Assembly: GCF_001422485.1 (NCBI RefSeq)
Contig: NZ_LMNF01000001.1
Span: forward strand, 1,250,249 to 1,314,248
DNA length: 64,000 bases
Reading direction: 5' to 3'
Source: Agreia sp. Leaf283
GTDB taxonomy: Bacteria > Actinomycetota > Actinomycetes > Actinomycetales > Microbacteriaceae
Position 1 is the stretch's first letter; each line of letters begins with the position of its first letter. Made by a program: the position numbers and the translations under genes. This document shows positions 50,415 to 59,885 of the stretch, piece by piece. The notes below the pieces were generated by a model that saw only the letters and a list, made by a program, of their open reading frames with translations, was not told the origin of the DNA and made no database searches.

Positions 50415-51442
50415 AGCAGCGCGCTCTTCGGCAGGATGTGCAGGGTCACCGCACCGACGGGCGCCATCGGGTGCAGGGGGTCGGGATCGGCCGAGCCGGT
50501 GGGCCCGCCCAGCCTCGAGTGGCACACCGCGCTCATGACCGCGTAGGCGTCGCCCTTGCTCCAGCCGTTGTCGACGGTGAGGAACTCGAAGAGATCCTCG
50601 TAGCCGCGGGTGATGCTCTGCTGCACCGGATCGCCGAGACCGACGAAGATCCATTCGTCGGCGGTCTCGACGCGCGGGGCCCGGATGCTCTTGCCGGGGA
50701 TCAGATCGACGCTCACCACCGCGACGCCCTCGGCCTCGATCGCCACGAACGACGACTCGCCCTCGGCCATCAGAGCGTGGATGTCGCCGATCGAGAGGTA
50801 GGCGCCCTCGACCATGACGGGCAGGTGCACCACCGACCCGGGACGGCATTCGGTCAGGTCCATGTTGCCGCCCTGCGCGTAGGCCGGCATGATCGTCGAG
50901 TTGGCACCCTCCGCGGGAGCCGTGCCGATGCATCCGATCATCGGACGCACGGCGAAGGCGTGGCGATCGGTGACGTGGGCGCCGTCTGCGTCGAGCGGAA
51001 CGCGGCGGCTGAAGAGCTCGGGCCCCATCACCGCCGACAATGCCCCCGTGCCTGGCAGGCTGACGGACCAGCCGCAGTCCTTCAGCCTGATCTCGTGGAT
51101 CGTCACGGCCAGGGTGTCGCCCGGCTGGGCGCCCTCGACGAACACGGGGCCCGTCACGGGGTTGATGCCCGCCGTGAGCTTCTGCATGTCCTTGTGCTCG
51201 TGCAGCTGGCGGTAGACCTCGTCGCTCGTCTCGAAGCCGATGCGTTCGCCGGTTCCGGGAGTGACCCGCAGCGCGGGCTCGCCCGCCTCGAAGCCGAAGC
51301 GGCCGTTCTCCTTGCCGAGCAGGTGGTCGATTCCCGAGCCGTCGACCACCCAGGTGGTGTTGCCGTGGTCTCTGCCCGCTGTGCCTGTGCCCGGTGTGCC
51401 CGTGGTCGCGGTGCCTGTGCCCGGTGTGCCTGTGTCGCTCAT
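50411..51442 (-). CDS. Acetamidase/formamidase family protein
   Basis: 343 aa, FmdA/AmdA family, hydrolyses short amides such as formamide or acetamide to acid and ammonia. Motifs: INPVTGPVFVEGAQPGDTL, RPMIGCIGTAPA, GGNMDLTECRPGS and LSIGDIHALMAEGE. The first 30 residues are a Gly/Thr/Pro tandem repeat (GTPGTGTATTGTPGTGTA) not seen in usual family members. ATG 51442 overlaps the permease stop (ATGA). Last gene of the amide operon. Confidence 0.9.
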   Translation of the reverse strand: MSDTGTPGTGTATTGTPGTGTAGRDHGNTTWVVDGSGIDHLLGKENGRFGFEAGEPALRVTPGTGERIGFETSDEVYRQLHEHKDMQKLTAGINPVTGPVFVEGAQPGDTLAVTIHEIRLKDCGWSVSLPGTGALSAVMGPELFSRRVPLDADGAHVTDRHAFAVRPMIGCIGTAPAEGANSTIMPAYAQGGNMDLTECRPGSVVHLPVMVEGAYLSIGDIHALMAEGESSFVAIEAEGVAVVSVDLIPGKSIRAPRVETADEWIFVGLGDPVQQSITRGYEDLFEFLTVDNGWSKGDAYAVMSAVCHSRLGGPTGSADPDPLHPMAPVGAVTLHILPKSALL

Positions 51443-52830
51443 ACGTGCGCGTCCTCTTCTGCGAGCTCGGTCTTGCGGCCGGTGATCTTGTAGTACGCGA
51501 AGACCCCGGCGCCCAGCACGAGCCAGACGAGGCCGCCGACCTTGGCCTCGACGGCCGCGTTCAGCAGCACGTAGCCGATGATCAGGAACCCGATGACCGG
51601 AACGACGAGGTGGAGCAGGTAGTTCTTCGACTTCTTCTTCACGATGTAGAAGACGATCACGGCGAGGTGCAGCAGCATGAAGCCGAACAGGGCGCCGAAG
51701 TTCACCAGGGCGGAGATCAGGTCGATCTGACCCACGAAGAACAGCACCAGCACGGCCGAGAGTGCCGACACGAGCAGGATCGCGTTCTGCGGGACCTGGC
51801 GCTTGTTGATCACGCTGAGGAAGCGCGGCAGCTGCCGGTCGCGGCTCATGGAGAAGAGCAGTCGACTGGTGGCGGCCTGGGCGGCCATGGCGTTGGCGAT
51901 GCCGACGGCGAGCACGTTCACGACCAGGAAGGCCGTCATCCAGCCGCTGTTCGAGGCGGCCTGCACGATCGTGAAGAAGGCGTTACCGACCTCGTCGTCG
52001 CTGAACGACTCGCGGCCACCGGCCAGTGCGCTGGCAAGCCAGGTCTGCACGATGAAGAGCACGGCGACGATGATCAGAGCGAGGATCATGGCGCGGCCGG
52101 CCGAGTTGCGTCCGCCGGTGGCCTCCTCGGCCATGGTCGAGATGCCGTCGAAGCCCAGAAAGCTGAGCACGGCGATCGAGAGGGCGGATGCGATGAGCGG
52201 CCCGGTGACCTTGCTCGGGTCCCACAGGGGGTCGATGGTGAAGGCCGCGTCGGGAACCGTGTTGCCCGAGAGCGCGGTGACCGCGATGACGATGAAGATC
52301 ACAACGAAGATCAGCTCGATGGCGAGGAAGATGCGGTTCATCAGCTTGAGCGAGCCGATGCCGAGCAGGTTGACGACGGTGTTGATCGCCACGAACACCA
52401 GCGCCCAGACCCAGCGCGGGGTGTCGGGGAAGATGCCCACCATCGACTCGGCGGCGAACACGTAGAGCAGCGTCGGCACGAGAAGGTAGTCGAGCAGAAT
52501 CGCCCAGCCCGCGAAGAATCCGGCCGTGGGGTGGATGCCCCGGCCCACGTACGAGAAGACGGAACCTGCGAGCGGAATCGACTTGGCCATCTGCTGGTAC
52601 GCGAGGGCCGTGAAGATCATGGCGATGAGGCCGATGAGGTAGACCAGCGGAACCATGCCGCCGGCCGCGTTGTAGACGACGCCGAAAATCGCCCACGGCG
52701 CGATGGGCACCATGAAGACGAGACCGTAGATCAGCAGATCCACGGTCGAGACGCTTCTCTTGAGTTGCTGCTTGTAGCCGAGCGATTCGAGTTCCTGTTG
52801 GGCGGTCAGGGCGGGGCCGGATTGGGTCAT
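51439..52830 (-). CDS. APC superfamily amino acid/amine permease
   Basis: 463 aa, about 12 helices. Starts with the APC signature LLIYGLVFMVPIAPW and has AGSVFSYVGRGIHPTAGFFA, then FLGFDGISTMAEEATGG, both typical of the family. It brings an amino acid, amine or amide into the cell by proton or ion coupling. ATG 52830 overlaps the hydrolase stop. It sits between the alpha/beta hydrolase and the formamidase, so its substrate is likely an amide or amino acid amide. Confidence 0.92.
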   Translation of the reverse strand: MTQSGPALTAQQELESLGYKQQLKRSVSTVDLLIYGLVFMVPIAPWAIFGVVYNAAGGMVPLVYLIGLIAMIFTALAYQQMAKSIPLAGSVFSYVGRGIHPTAGFFAGWAILLDYLLVPTLLYVFAAESMVGIFPDTPRWVWALVFVAINTVVNLLGIGSLKLMNRIFLAIELIFVVIFIVIAVTALSGNTVPDAAFTIDPLWDPSKVTGPLIASALSIAVLSFLGFDGISTMAEEATGGRNSAGRAMILALIIVAVLFIVQTWLASALAGGRESFSDDEVGNAFFTIVQAASNSGWMTAFLVVNVLAVGIANAMAAQAATSRLLFSMSRDRQLPRFLSVINKRQVPQNAILLVSALSAVLVLFFVGQIDLISALVNFGALFGFMLLHLAVIVFYIVKKKSKNYLLHLVVPVIGFLIIGYVLLNAAVEAKVGGLVWLVLGAGVFAYYKITGRKTELAEEDAHV

Positions 52831-53774
52831 GATGTGAGGTCTCTTCTGTCGGCGGTGCTGTAGTCATGCATGCTGAGGTCATGCTTGCTCAAGAACTGCG
52901 CGATCTCGGCCCGGAAGATCTCGGGCTGTTCGAGGTGCACGCAGTGGCTGGCTCCGGCGAAGACATGGGTGGTGGCTCCGGCGATGCGGGTGGCGAAGGG
53001 TTCCCAGGTGGCGGGCGTCGCTTCGTCGAACTCGCCGGCGACGACGAGCGTGGGGGTGTCGATGCGATCGAGGCGATCGACGACGGTCCAGGAACCCAGG
53101 GTGCCGACCACGTGGAACTCGTTCGGCCCGTTCATGGTGTGGTACACCGTGGGCTCCGCTTCCATCTGGTCGACGCTCTCCTGAAAATCGGGGGGCGTGG
53201 GTATCACGCGGCAGACGTGCCGTTCGTAGAAGACGGCGGATGCCGCCAGGTATTCGGGGTCGTCGAGCGTGCCGGCGGCCTCGTGCCGGTCGAGCGCGCT
53301 CTGCACCTCGGGCGGTAGGTCGGCGCGCAGGGCGCCCGCGGCCTGCGACCACAGCGGCATCGAGGCGGGGGAGTTGCAGATGCTCACGCTCGCGAGGGCG
53401 GGATTCCGTCGCACGGCGATCTCTGCCGCGAGCATGCCGCCCCACGACTGGCCGAGCAGGTGCACCGAGTCGAGTTCGAGCGCTCGCAGCAGGTTCTCGA
53501 ACTCGTCGACGAAGAGCTGCGGGGTCCAGAAGTCGGCCGGCGCATCGGGCAGGTGCGTGCTGTTGCCGCATCCGAGCTGGTCGTAGTGGATCACCGTGCG
53601 GCCGGTCTCGTCGGCGAGCAGGCCGATGTTGCGCACGTAGTTGTGGGCCATCCCGGGGCCGCCGTGCAGCACGACGAGAGGCAGCGCTCCCTCGCGAGCG
53701 GCGTTCGGCGTCTCGATGCGAACCCACGTGGAGTGTTCGCCGAACGGGATGAGACGGGTGGTCACGGAAGACAT
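52827..53774 (-). CDS. Proline iminopeptidase-like alpha/beta hydrolase
   Basis: 315 aa, S33 family fold. Motifs: VVLHGGPGMAHNY (oxyanion), YDQLGCGNS, LLGQSWGGMLA (nucleophile Ser in GQSWG), Asp in VAGEFDEATP and His in GASHCVHLE. Relatives include prolyl aminopeptidases and L-amino acid amidases; the company of a formamidase and a permease favours amide or amino acid amide hydrolysis. Start uncertain: ATG 53774 or 53783, neither with a clear ribosome site. First gene of the amide operon. Confidence 0.85.
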   Translation of the reverse strand: MSSVTTRLIPFGEHSTWVRIETPNAAREGALPLVVLHGGPGMAHNYVRNIGLLADETGRTVIHYDQLGCGNSTHLPDAPADFWTPQLFVDEFENLLRALELDSVHLLGQSWGGMLAAEIAVRRNPALASVSICNSPASMPLWSQAAGALRADLPPEVQSALDRHEAAGTLDDPEYLAASAVFYERHVCRVIPTPPDFQESVDQMEAEPTVYHTMNGPNEFHVVGTLGSWTVVDRLDRIDTPTLVVAGEFDEATPATWEPFATRIAGATTHVFAGASHCVHLEQPEIFRAEIAQFLSKHDLSMHDYSTADRRDLTS

Positions 53775-53797
53775 GAGAGTCATTGTGCACAAGAAAA

Positions 53798-53814
53798 GGT
53801 CTCACCAGAAGACC
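53798..53814. promoter_or_regulatory. Operator GGTCT-N7-AGACC for the FadR-type regulator
   Basis: Perfect 5-bp arms in the divergent region between the amide operon and the GntR-type gene; internally it reads TCTCACCAGA, similar to the TGGT-ACCA theme of FadR-type sites. Confidence 0.55.
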
Positions 53815-53878
53815 ATTTGGCTCCGTTAACATGAGCGTTACATTCGGCCGGCCGACGACTCGTGGAACGGAGCATCCG

Positions 53879-54640
53879 ATGACCGAGGAACGGACTCCGC
53901 TCGCCTCCCCGCTCGCGACGCCGATCGTGAGCTCGTCGCGGTCCGACGAGATCACCGATCGACTCATCACCGCGATCGCCGTCGGAGAGTATCTGCCGGG
54001 GTCGAAGCTTCCGCCCGAACGCGCCCTGGCGGCGTCGCTGAAGGTGGGCCGCATGGCGGTGCGGCAGGCGCTCGCGGTGCTGGTCGAGAAGGGTCTGCTC
54101 GAGACCCAGCGGGGCCGCGGGGGCGGCTCGTTCGTGCGCGAACAGTGGGGGCCAGAATCGGATGCGCCGGTGCAGCGCACCCTCACGGCCCGGCTCGACG
54201 ACCTGCGTGACACGCTCGACGCGGTGGGCTGGCTGCACGGCACGATCGCCGCGGCCGCCGCCACTCGGCGCACGAACGATGACATCGTGCGGCTCGAGGA
54301 ATGCCTCGTCGGATACCGGTCGGCCGAGTCCGGCCTGGCGTCGCAGAAGGCCGACGAGCAGTTGCACCTCGCCATCGGCCGATCCACCCACAATGCGACT
54401 CTGCAGTCTTTGCTTCTCGACCTCGAATCGCGCATCAGCATCTCGGCCCCGGCTCATCTGTGGGGGTCGCCCGAGGGCATGCGCGAGATGGAGCTGCGCG
54501 CCCTGGGCGATCACGAGGTGCTGGTCGCCGCCATCGTCGAGGGACGGGCCGACGACGCGAGCCGCATCGCGTCGCAGCACGTGCACATCGACCTCGAACT
54601 CATCGAAGCCGCCCTGGCCCGCTCGCTCGCCGCCCACTGA
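53879..54640 (+). CDS. GntR family regulator, FadR/FCD subgroup
   Basis: 253 aa. GntR winged helix: DEITDRLITAIAVGEYLPGSKLPP split around ERALAASLKVGRMAVRQAL, wing QRGRGGGSFV. FCD ligand domain about 95-250, with helices carrying His and Asp for a metal site (DEQLHLAIG, DHEVLVAAI). ATG 53879 has GGAG 7 nt upstream and was preferred over ATG 53831. Divergent from the amide operon and its likely regulator; the ligand may be the amide or its acid. Confidence 0.88.
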   Translation: MTEERTPLASPLATPIVSSSRSDEITDRLITAIAVGEYLPGSKLPPERALAASLKVGRMAVRQALAVLVEKGLLETQRGRGGGSFVREQWGPESDAPVQRTLTARLDDLRDTLDAVGWLHGTIAAAAATRRTNDDIVRLEECLVGYRSAESGLASQKADEQLHLAIGRSTHNATLQSLLLDLESRISISAPAHLWGSPEGMREMELRALGDHEVLVAAIVEGRADDASRIASQHVHIDLELIEAALARSLAAH

Positions 54641-54654
54641 GTCGCCGGCCCTTT

Positions 54655-54719
54655 CTGTGTGGTCTGCCCCTTCTGTGTGGTCGGCGCGGTGCGGTCGGCT
54701 CTGTGTGGTCGGTGCGGTG
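54655..54719. repeat. Three copies of CTGTGTGGTC
   Basis: 10-bp units at 54655, 54673 and 54701 within a GT-rich stretch just upstream of the M18 peptidase gene. No clear role. Confidence 0.5.
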
Positions 54720-54739
54720 GCGAGTGGTTGGATTGAGTC

Positions 54740-56074
54740 ATGGATTCCACGACGACCGACGCCTACATCGACGACTTCGCCCGCTTCATCCAGGCGTCGC
54801 CGAGCTCGTATCACGCGGTGGCCGAAGCCGCCCGGCGGCTCGACGAGGCCGGTTTCTCGCGGCTCGACGAGGAGCGCGACTGGAGCGTGCGCGACGATGC
54901 CGGTGTGCAGGACGGACCCGAGCGCCGCTACGTGGTCCGCGACGGAGCCATCATCGCGTGGATCCAGCCGAGCGCGGCATCCTCGACCACGCCGTTCCGC
55001 GTGCTCGGCTCGCACACCGACTCGCCCGCCTTCAAGCTCAAGCCGAAGCCCACGATCGCGAACCGCGGATGGCTGCAGGCCGGCGTCGAGGTCTACGGCG
55101 GCCCGCTGCTCAACTCGTGGCTCGACCGTGAGCTCGAGCTCGCCGGCAGGCTCGTCACCCGGGACGGCCGCGAGCACCTCGTGCGTACGGGCCCGTACCT
55201 GCGCATCCCGCAGCTCGCGATCCACCTCGACCGCGAGGTGAACTCGGGGCTCACGCTCGACAAGCAGCGGCACCTCACGCCGGTGTTCGGCGTGGGTCAC
55301 GCGGGCGACCTGCTCGCCCACCTCGCTCACCTCGGCGGGGTGCCCGCATGGGATGTCGCGGGGTACGACCTGCTGACCGCCGACACCCAGGCGCCGGCTC
55401 GCTTCGGCAAAGACGGCGAGCTCTTCGCCGCCGGGCGCATGGACAACCTCTCGTCGGTCTACCCCGGACTGGTCGCGCTGATCGCCGCGGCGGCCGATGA
55501 GACGGCCGGCGGCGGCGCCGGTGCCGGTGCCATTGGTGCGAAGCACATCAGCGTGCTCGCCGCCTTCGACCACGAGGAGCTCGGCAGCGAGTCGCGCTCC
55601 GGCGCTTCCGGCCCGCTGCTCGACGACGTGCTCACCCGCATCGGGGCCGGGCTCGGCGCCACCCCGACCGACCGCCTGCGGGCGTACGCCGCATCCTGGT
55701 GCCTGTCGGCCGACGCCGGCCACGCCATCCACCCGAACTACCCCGAGCGGCACGACCCCGTGAACACGCCGATCGCGGGCGGTGGGCCGCTGCTCAAGAT
55801 CAACGCGAACCAGCGCTATGCGACGGATGCGCTCGGTGCGGCCCTGTGGGCGCGCGCCTGTGAGCGGGCGGGCGTGAGCTACCAGGAGTTCGTGTCGAAC
55901 AACGCGGTTCCGTGCGGATCGACGATCGGACCGCTGACGGCGACGAGGCTCGGAATCCGCACGGTCGACGTGGGGGTTCCGCTGCTGTCGATGCACTCGG
56001 CGCGGGAGCTGTGCCACGTGAACGACCCGGTGGCGCTGTCGGCCGCGGTCAGGGCGTTCTTCGCGGGGGCGTAG
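54740..56074 (+). CDS. M18 family aminopeptidase
   Basis: 444 aa, dinuclear zinc exopeptidase, removes N-terminal acidic or other residues from peptides in the cytosol. Metal ligands: His/Asp in VLGSHTDSPAFKL, Asp in AGRMDNLSSV, Glu pair in FDHEELGSESRSG, Asp in CLSADAGHAIHP, His near the C-terminus in SMHSARELC. ATG 54740 starts the family fold. Followed by a long inverted repeat and a repeat array. Confidence 0.94.
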   Translation: MDSTTTDAYIDDFARFIQASPSSYHAVAEAARRLDEAGFSRLDEERDWSVRDDAGVQDGPERRYVVRDGAIIAWIQPSAASSTTPFRVLGSHTDSPAFKLKPKPTIANRGWLQAGVEVYGGPLLNSWLDRELELAGRLVTRDGREHLVRTGPYLRIPQLAIHLDREVNSGLTLDKQRHLTPVFGVGHAGDLLAHLAHLGGVPAWDVAGYDLLTADTQAPARFGKDGELFAAGRMDNLSSVYPGLVALIAAAADETAGGGAGAGAIGAKHISVLAAFDHEELGSESRSGASGPLLDDVLTRIGAGLGATPTDRLRAYAASWCLSADAGHAIHPNYPERHDPVNTPIAGGGPLLKINANQRYATDALGAALWARACERAGVSYQEFVSNNAVPCGSTIGPLTATRLGIRTVDVGVPLLSMHSARELCHVNDPVALSAAVRAFFAGA

Positions 56075-56075
56075 C

Positions 56076-56156
56076 GCTAAGTCCGCACGACTGTGCAGCC
56101 GCGCCGCGCGACGATCGACGACTCGCCGGAGTGGGGTTGAATCGTGCGGACTTAGC
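56076..56156. terminator. 15-bp perfect inverted repeat with long loop
   Basis: GCTAAGTCCGCACGA (56076-56090) and TCGTGCGGACTTAGC (56142-56156), 51-nt loop, starting 2 bp after the M18 stop codon. Likely terminator. Confidence 0.6.
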
Positions 56157-56163
56157 CGACTCC

Positions 56164-56316
56164 GACAAGCTCAGCGAACGGGCTCCCTTCGACGAGCTCA
56201 GGGAACGGGGCTCCCTTCGACGAGCTCAGGGAACGGGGCCCTTCGACGAGCTCAGGGAACGGGGCCCTTCGACGAGCTCAGGGAACGGGGCCCTTTTACG
56301 AGCTCAGGGGACGGGG
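56164..56316. repeat. 26-bp tandem array of the dispersed repeat
   Basis: Five units starting CCCTTCGACGAGCTCAGGGA at 56185, 56213, 56239, 56265 and 56291 plus a diverged leading copy at 56164. Last three are exactly 26 bp apart with no unique spacer. It fills the gap between the convergent M18 and putA genes, 2 bp from the putA stop. Confidence 0.9.
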
Positions 56317-56318
56317 CC

Positions 56319-59300
56319 CTAGATCAGGTTGTCGCTCAGGTGGTTCGGCGTTCCGAAGCGGTGGGCCGTGATCGAGACCGCCTGCTCGTGCAGGAACGGC
56401 AGCAGCTCGATGCGGCCCGACTCCGTGACCTCGCCGGCATACACGGCCAGGTCGGGGCGGCCGCCCGTGGCGATCGCCAGCTCGCCGGCCGATGCGCCGA
56501 CGAGCCGGATCGTCGCATCCGACATCGTGTTCGCGCGGGCCAGCCACGCCTCGTCGCTCTCGATGCGCATCGACAGGCCGCACTCCGAGACGGCGGCGCG
56601 CAGCTCCGACGGCAGAGCGACAGCGGCCGACACGTCGATCGGCGCGCCCGACACGAACGCCGCGGCGAGCACGCGCACGACGTGCGCATCACGGGCGTCG
56701 CTGCCGAAGCGGATCGTCACGGGGCGCGGAACATAGCGGAACACGTTGCGCTCGGCGCTGAGACCCGAGACATCGCGTGCCGTGCCGAACTCCGACGCCC
56801 ACACGGCGGCATCGCTCGCGGCGGCCCGACGCAGGCTGCCGAACTCGTCGGCGCCGAGCTCCGTCGCCGCTGCATCGACCAGGCGACGCACCGACGCGTT
56901 CGCGACGGGAGCATCCGCGTGGCTCACGGCCGTCTTCCACGAGCCGAGGCCGAGCAGGTAGTTCGGTCCGCCGGCCTTCGATCCGGGCCCGACGACCGAC
57001 TTCTTCCAGCCGCCGAAGGGCTGCCGGCGCACGATCGCACCGGTCGTTCCGCGGTTCACATAGAGATTGCCGGCCTGGATGCGCGAGAGCCACACGCCGA
57101 GCTCGGCCGAGTTCAGCGAGTGCAGGCCCGCGGTGAGGCCGTAGTCGATCTCGTTCTGGATCTCGATGGCCTCCTCGAGGGTGGCGGCGGTCATGATGCC
57201 GAGGATCGGGCCGAAGTACTCGGTGAGGTGATACTCGGATCCGCGGCGCACACCGGCGCGGACTCCCGGGCTCCACAGGGCGCCGCTGTCGTCGAGGCGC
57301 TTCGGCTCGACCAGCCAGTTCTCGCCCTCGCCGAGGGTCGTGAGACCGGAGAGCAGCTTGCCCTTCGCCTTCTCGATGATCGGGCCCATCTGCGTGCTGG
57401 GGTCGGCCGGGTAGCCGACCGTGAGTGACGACACCGCATCCACCAGCTGGGTGCGGAACCGGCGCGAGGTCGCGACCGAGCCCACGAGGATCACGAGGGA
57501 TGCGGCGGAGCACTTCTGCCCCGCGTGGCCGAACGCCGAGGCGACCACGTCTTTGACGGCGAGGTCGAGGTCGGCAGACGGGGTCACGATGATGGCGTTC
57601 TTGCCGCTGGTCTCGGCGAGCAGGGGCAGGTCGGGGCGGAACGAGCGGAACAGCTCGGCCGTCTCGTATCCGCCGGTGAGGATCACGCGGTCGACGGCCT
57701 CATGGGCGATGAGCGTGCGGCCGAGGGACTGATCGGCGAGCTGCACGAGGCGCAGTGCCTCGCGGGGGACTCCCGCCCTCCACAGCGCCTCGACCATCAC
57801 GGCGCCGGAGCGCCGGGCCTGACGGGCGGGCTTGATGACCACGGCGCTTCCCGCGGCGAGGGCCGCGAGGGTGGAGCCGGCCGGGATGGCGACGGGGAAG
57901 TTCCACGGGGGAGCGACCACGGTCAGTGCGGCCGGAACGAAGTCGGCTCCGTCGACGGCGTCGAGCTCGCGGGCGCGCTCGGCGTAGAAGTGGGCGAAGT
58001 CGATGGCCTCCGACACCTCGGGGTCCGACTGGTCGAGGGTCTTGCCGGTCTCACTCGCCATGACCTCCATGAGGTCGGCGCGAGAGAGGGCGAGCTCGTC
58101 GCCGGCCCGGTGCAGCACCTCGGCGCGCTCGGCGCCCGAGAGCCGACCCCACGCGGAACCGGCCGTGGCCGTGTTCTGGATGATCGCATCCAGTTCGCTC
58201 TCGTCGTGCACGATCGACGCGGCGATCGTGTCGTCGCCGAGCAGCGACGAGGGAACGCGGCGCAGGATCTCGAGGCCCCACGCGCGGTTCTGCGGCAGTG
58301 CGGGGTCGGTGTCGGCGGCGTTGTCGAAGCCGCTGCGCGGCGCCGTGGCGTCGGGAGCCATGCGGTTCTGCGTGCGGTTCGGCTGCGGAACGGCATCGTC
58401 GAGCTCGGCGAGCGAGGCCTCGAAGCGCTCGCGCTCACGGGTGAACAGCGCCTCGTTCTCGCTGAGCTCGAACACGGCAGACATGAAGTTCTGCTGGCTG
58501 GCACCCTCCTCGAGGCGGCGGATCAGGTACGCGATCGCCACGTCGAACTCCTGCGGGTGCACCACGGGCGTGTAGAGCAGCAGCGATCCGACCTCGCGGC
58601 GCACCGCCTCGGCCTGCCCCTGCGCCATACCGAGCAGCATCTCGAACTCTAGCCCCGCGGTCACGCCGCGCTTCTGGGCGAGCAGCCACGCGAAGGCGAT
58701 GTCGAAGAGGTTGTGCCCGGCCACGCCGATGCGCACGTTGTCGATGCGGTCGCGGTGCAGCGCGTAGTTCACGACCCGCTTGTAGTTGGTGTCGCTCTGC
58801 TGCTTCGACGACCACGTCGCGAGCGGCCAGCCGTGCAGGCTCGCCTCGACCTCCTCCATGGGCAGGTTCGCGCCCTTGACGATGCGCACTTTCACCCCGG
58901 CCCCGCCCGCGGCACGGCGAGCGGATGCCCAGTCCTGCAGGCGGATCATCGCGGAGAGGGCGTCGGGCAGGTAGGCCTGCAGCACGATTCCGGCCTCGAG
59001 CTCGTGAAAGCGCGGGTCGTCGAGGATGCGCATGAAGACCGCCATGGTCAGGTCGAGGTCTTTGTACTCCTCCATGTCGAGGTTGATGAACTTGGCCGGC
59101 GTCGCCTTCGCGGCGCGCTCGAACAGCGGAGTGAGGCGCTCGACGATGTGCGCGACGGCCTCGTCGAAGGCCCAGGCCGAGTGCGGGGCGACGGTGGAGG
59201 AGACCTTGATCGAGACGTAGTCGACGTCGTCGCGGGCGAGCAGGCGATGGGTTCCCTCGAGGCGGCGGGCGGCCTCCGCCTCGCCGAGCACGGCCTCGCC

Positions 59301-59795
59301 CAGCAGGTTCACGTTGAGCTTCGTCCCCTCGGCGTGGTTGCGCAGCTTCGCGATGGCCGAGCCGAGGCGGGCGTCGGTGGCGTCGATGATGAGATGACCG
59401 ACCATGCCGCGCAGAACCTTGCGGGCGATCGGGATGGCGATGGCCGGGACGACGGGAGCGGCCAGGCCGCCGAGACGCACGGCACTCTTCAGATACCAGG
59501 GCAGGAACGCCGGCACGTTCGGGGCGAGGGCGCGAAGGTTGCGGGCGGCGACGCCCAGGTCTTCGGGGCGCACGACTCCGTCGACGAAGCCGACCGTGAA
59601 GTCGAGGCCCTTCGGGTCTTTGAGCACGCCGGCGAGGCGCTGCGCCGAGGCGTCGGCCGGGATGGCGGCGGCCTCCGTGAGCCAGCGGCGAACGAGCGCG
59701 GTGACCGCCTCGGGGGTGGGAAGGTCGGCCAGCTCGGCCGGCGCGGGCGCGGGCGTGGTGGAGTCGGCTTCCGGGTGTGCGGCGATGTCGGTCAT
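56319..59795 (-). CDS. putA: Bifunctional proline dehydrogenase / L-glutamate gamma-semialdehyde dehydrogenase
   Basis: 1158 aa. Oxidises proline to pyrroline-5-carboxylate (FAD) and then to glutamate (NAD), channelling the intermediate. Proline dehydrogenase barrel about 60-430: VDYVSIKVSSTV, RIVKGANLPMEEVEASLHGW, YTPVVHPQEFDVAIAYLIRR. Aldehyde dehydrogenase about 480-960: PPWNFPVAIPAG, catalytic Glu in LLAETSGKNAI, catalytic Cys in GHAGQKCSAASLV. About 190 further residues form a C-terminal domain of unclear role. There is no N-terminal DNA-binding domain, so it is not an autorepressor as in enterobacteria. ATG 59795. Confidence 0.95.
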   Translation of the reverse strand: MTDIAAHPEADSTTPAPAPAELADLPTPEAVTALVRRWLTEAAAIPADASAQRLAGVLKDPKGLDFTVGFVDGVVRPEDLGVAARNLRALAPNVPAFLPWYLKSAVRLGGLAAPVVPAIAIPIARKVLRGMVGHLIIDATDARLGSAIAKLRNHAEGTKLNVNLLGEAVLGEAEAARRLEGTHRLLARDDVDYVSIKVSSTVAPHSAWAFDEAVAHIVERLTPLFERAAKATPAKFINLDMEEYKDLDLTMAVFMRILDDPRFHELEAGIVLQAYLPDALSAMIRLQDWASARRAAGGAGVKVRIVKGANLPMEEVEASLHGWPLATWSSKQQSDTNYKRVVNYALHRDRIDNVRIGVAGHNLFDIAFAWLLAQKRGVTAGLEFEMLLGMAQGQAEAVRREVGSLLLYTPVVHPQEFDVAIAYLIRRLEEGASQQNFMSAVFELSENEALFTRERERFEASLAELDDAVPQPNRTQNRMAPDATAPRSGFDNAADTDPALPQNRAWGLEILRRVPSSLLGDDTIAASIVHDESELDAIIQNTATAGSAWGRLSGAERAEVLHRAGDELALSRADLMEVMASETGKTLDQSDPEVSEAIDFAHFYAERARELDAVDGADFVPAALTVVAPPWNFPVAIPAGSTLAALAAGSAVVIKPARQARRSGAVMVEALWRAGVPREALRLVQLADQSLGRTLIAHEAVDRVILTGGYETAELFRSFRPDLPLLAETSGKNAIIVTPSADLDLAVKDVVASAFGHAGQKCSAASLVILVGSVATSRRFRTQLVDAVSSLTVGYPADPSTQMGPIIEKAKGKLLSGLTTLGEGENWLVEPKRLDDSGALWSPGVRAGVRRGSEYHLTEYFGPILGIMTAATLEEAIEIQNEIDYGLTAGLHSLNSAELGVWLSRIQAGNLYVNRGTTGAIVRRQPFGGWKKSVVGPGSKAGGPNYLLGLGSWKTAVSHADAPVANASVRRLVDAAATELGADEFGSLRRAAASDAAVWASEFGTARDVSGLSAERNVFRYVPRPVTIRFGSDARDAHVVRVLAAAFVSGAPIDVSAAVALPSELRAAVSECGLSMRIESDEAWLARANTMSDATIRLVGASAGELAIATGGRPDLAVYAGEVTESGRIELLPFLHEQAVSITAHRFGTPNHLSDNLI

Positions 59796-59819
59796 GGGTT
59801 CAGTATGGGATGCGGTTCA

Positions 59820-59869
59820 CATTAGATAAAGTGACCGTTCATAACCAATAACCATCAGCTCAGCTAATG
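59820..59869. promoter_or_regulatory. Divergent putA / LysR control region
   Basis: Contains CATTAG (59820-59825) / CTAATG (59864-59869) as outer inverted repeat and two direct repeats ATAACCA (59841-59854). This AT-rich island is the only plausible binding region for the LysR-type protein between the two start codons. Confidence 0.4.
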
Positions 59870-59885
59870 AAACGAGGGCCCGCCC

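Noticed and set aside
56164..56316. Regular repeats that resemble a CRISPR array
   Set aside because: Units are head-to-tail without unique spacers and no cas genes are present.
56319..59795. PutA as transcriptional autorepressor
   Set aside because: No N-terminal ribbon-helix-helix domain; a separate divergent LysR-type gene is present.
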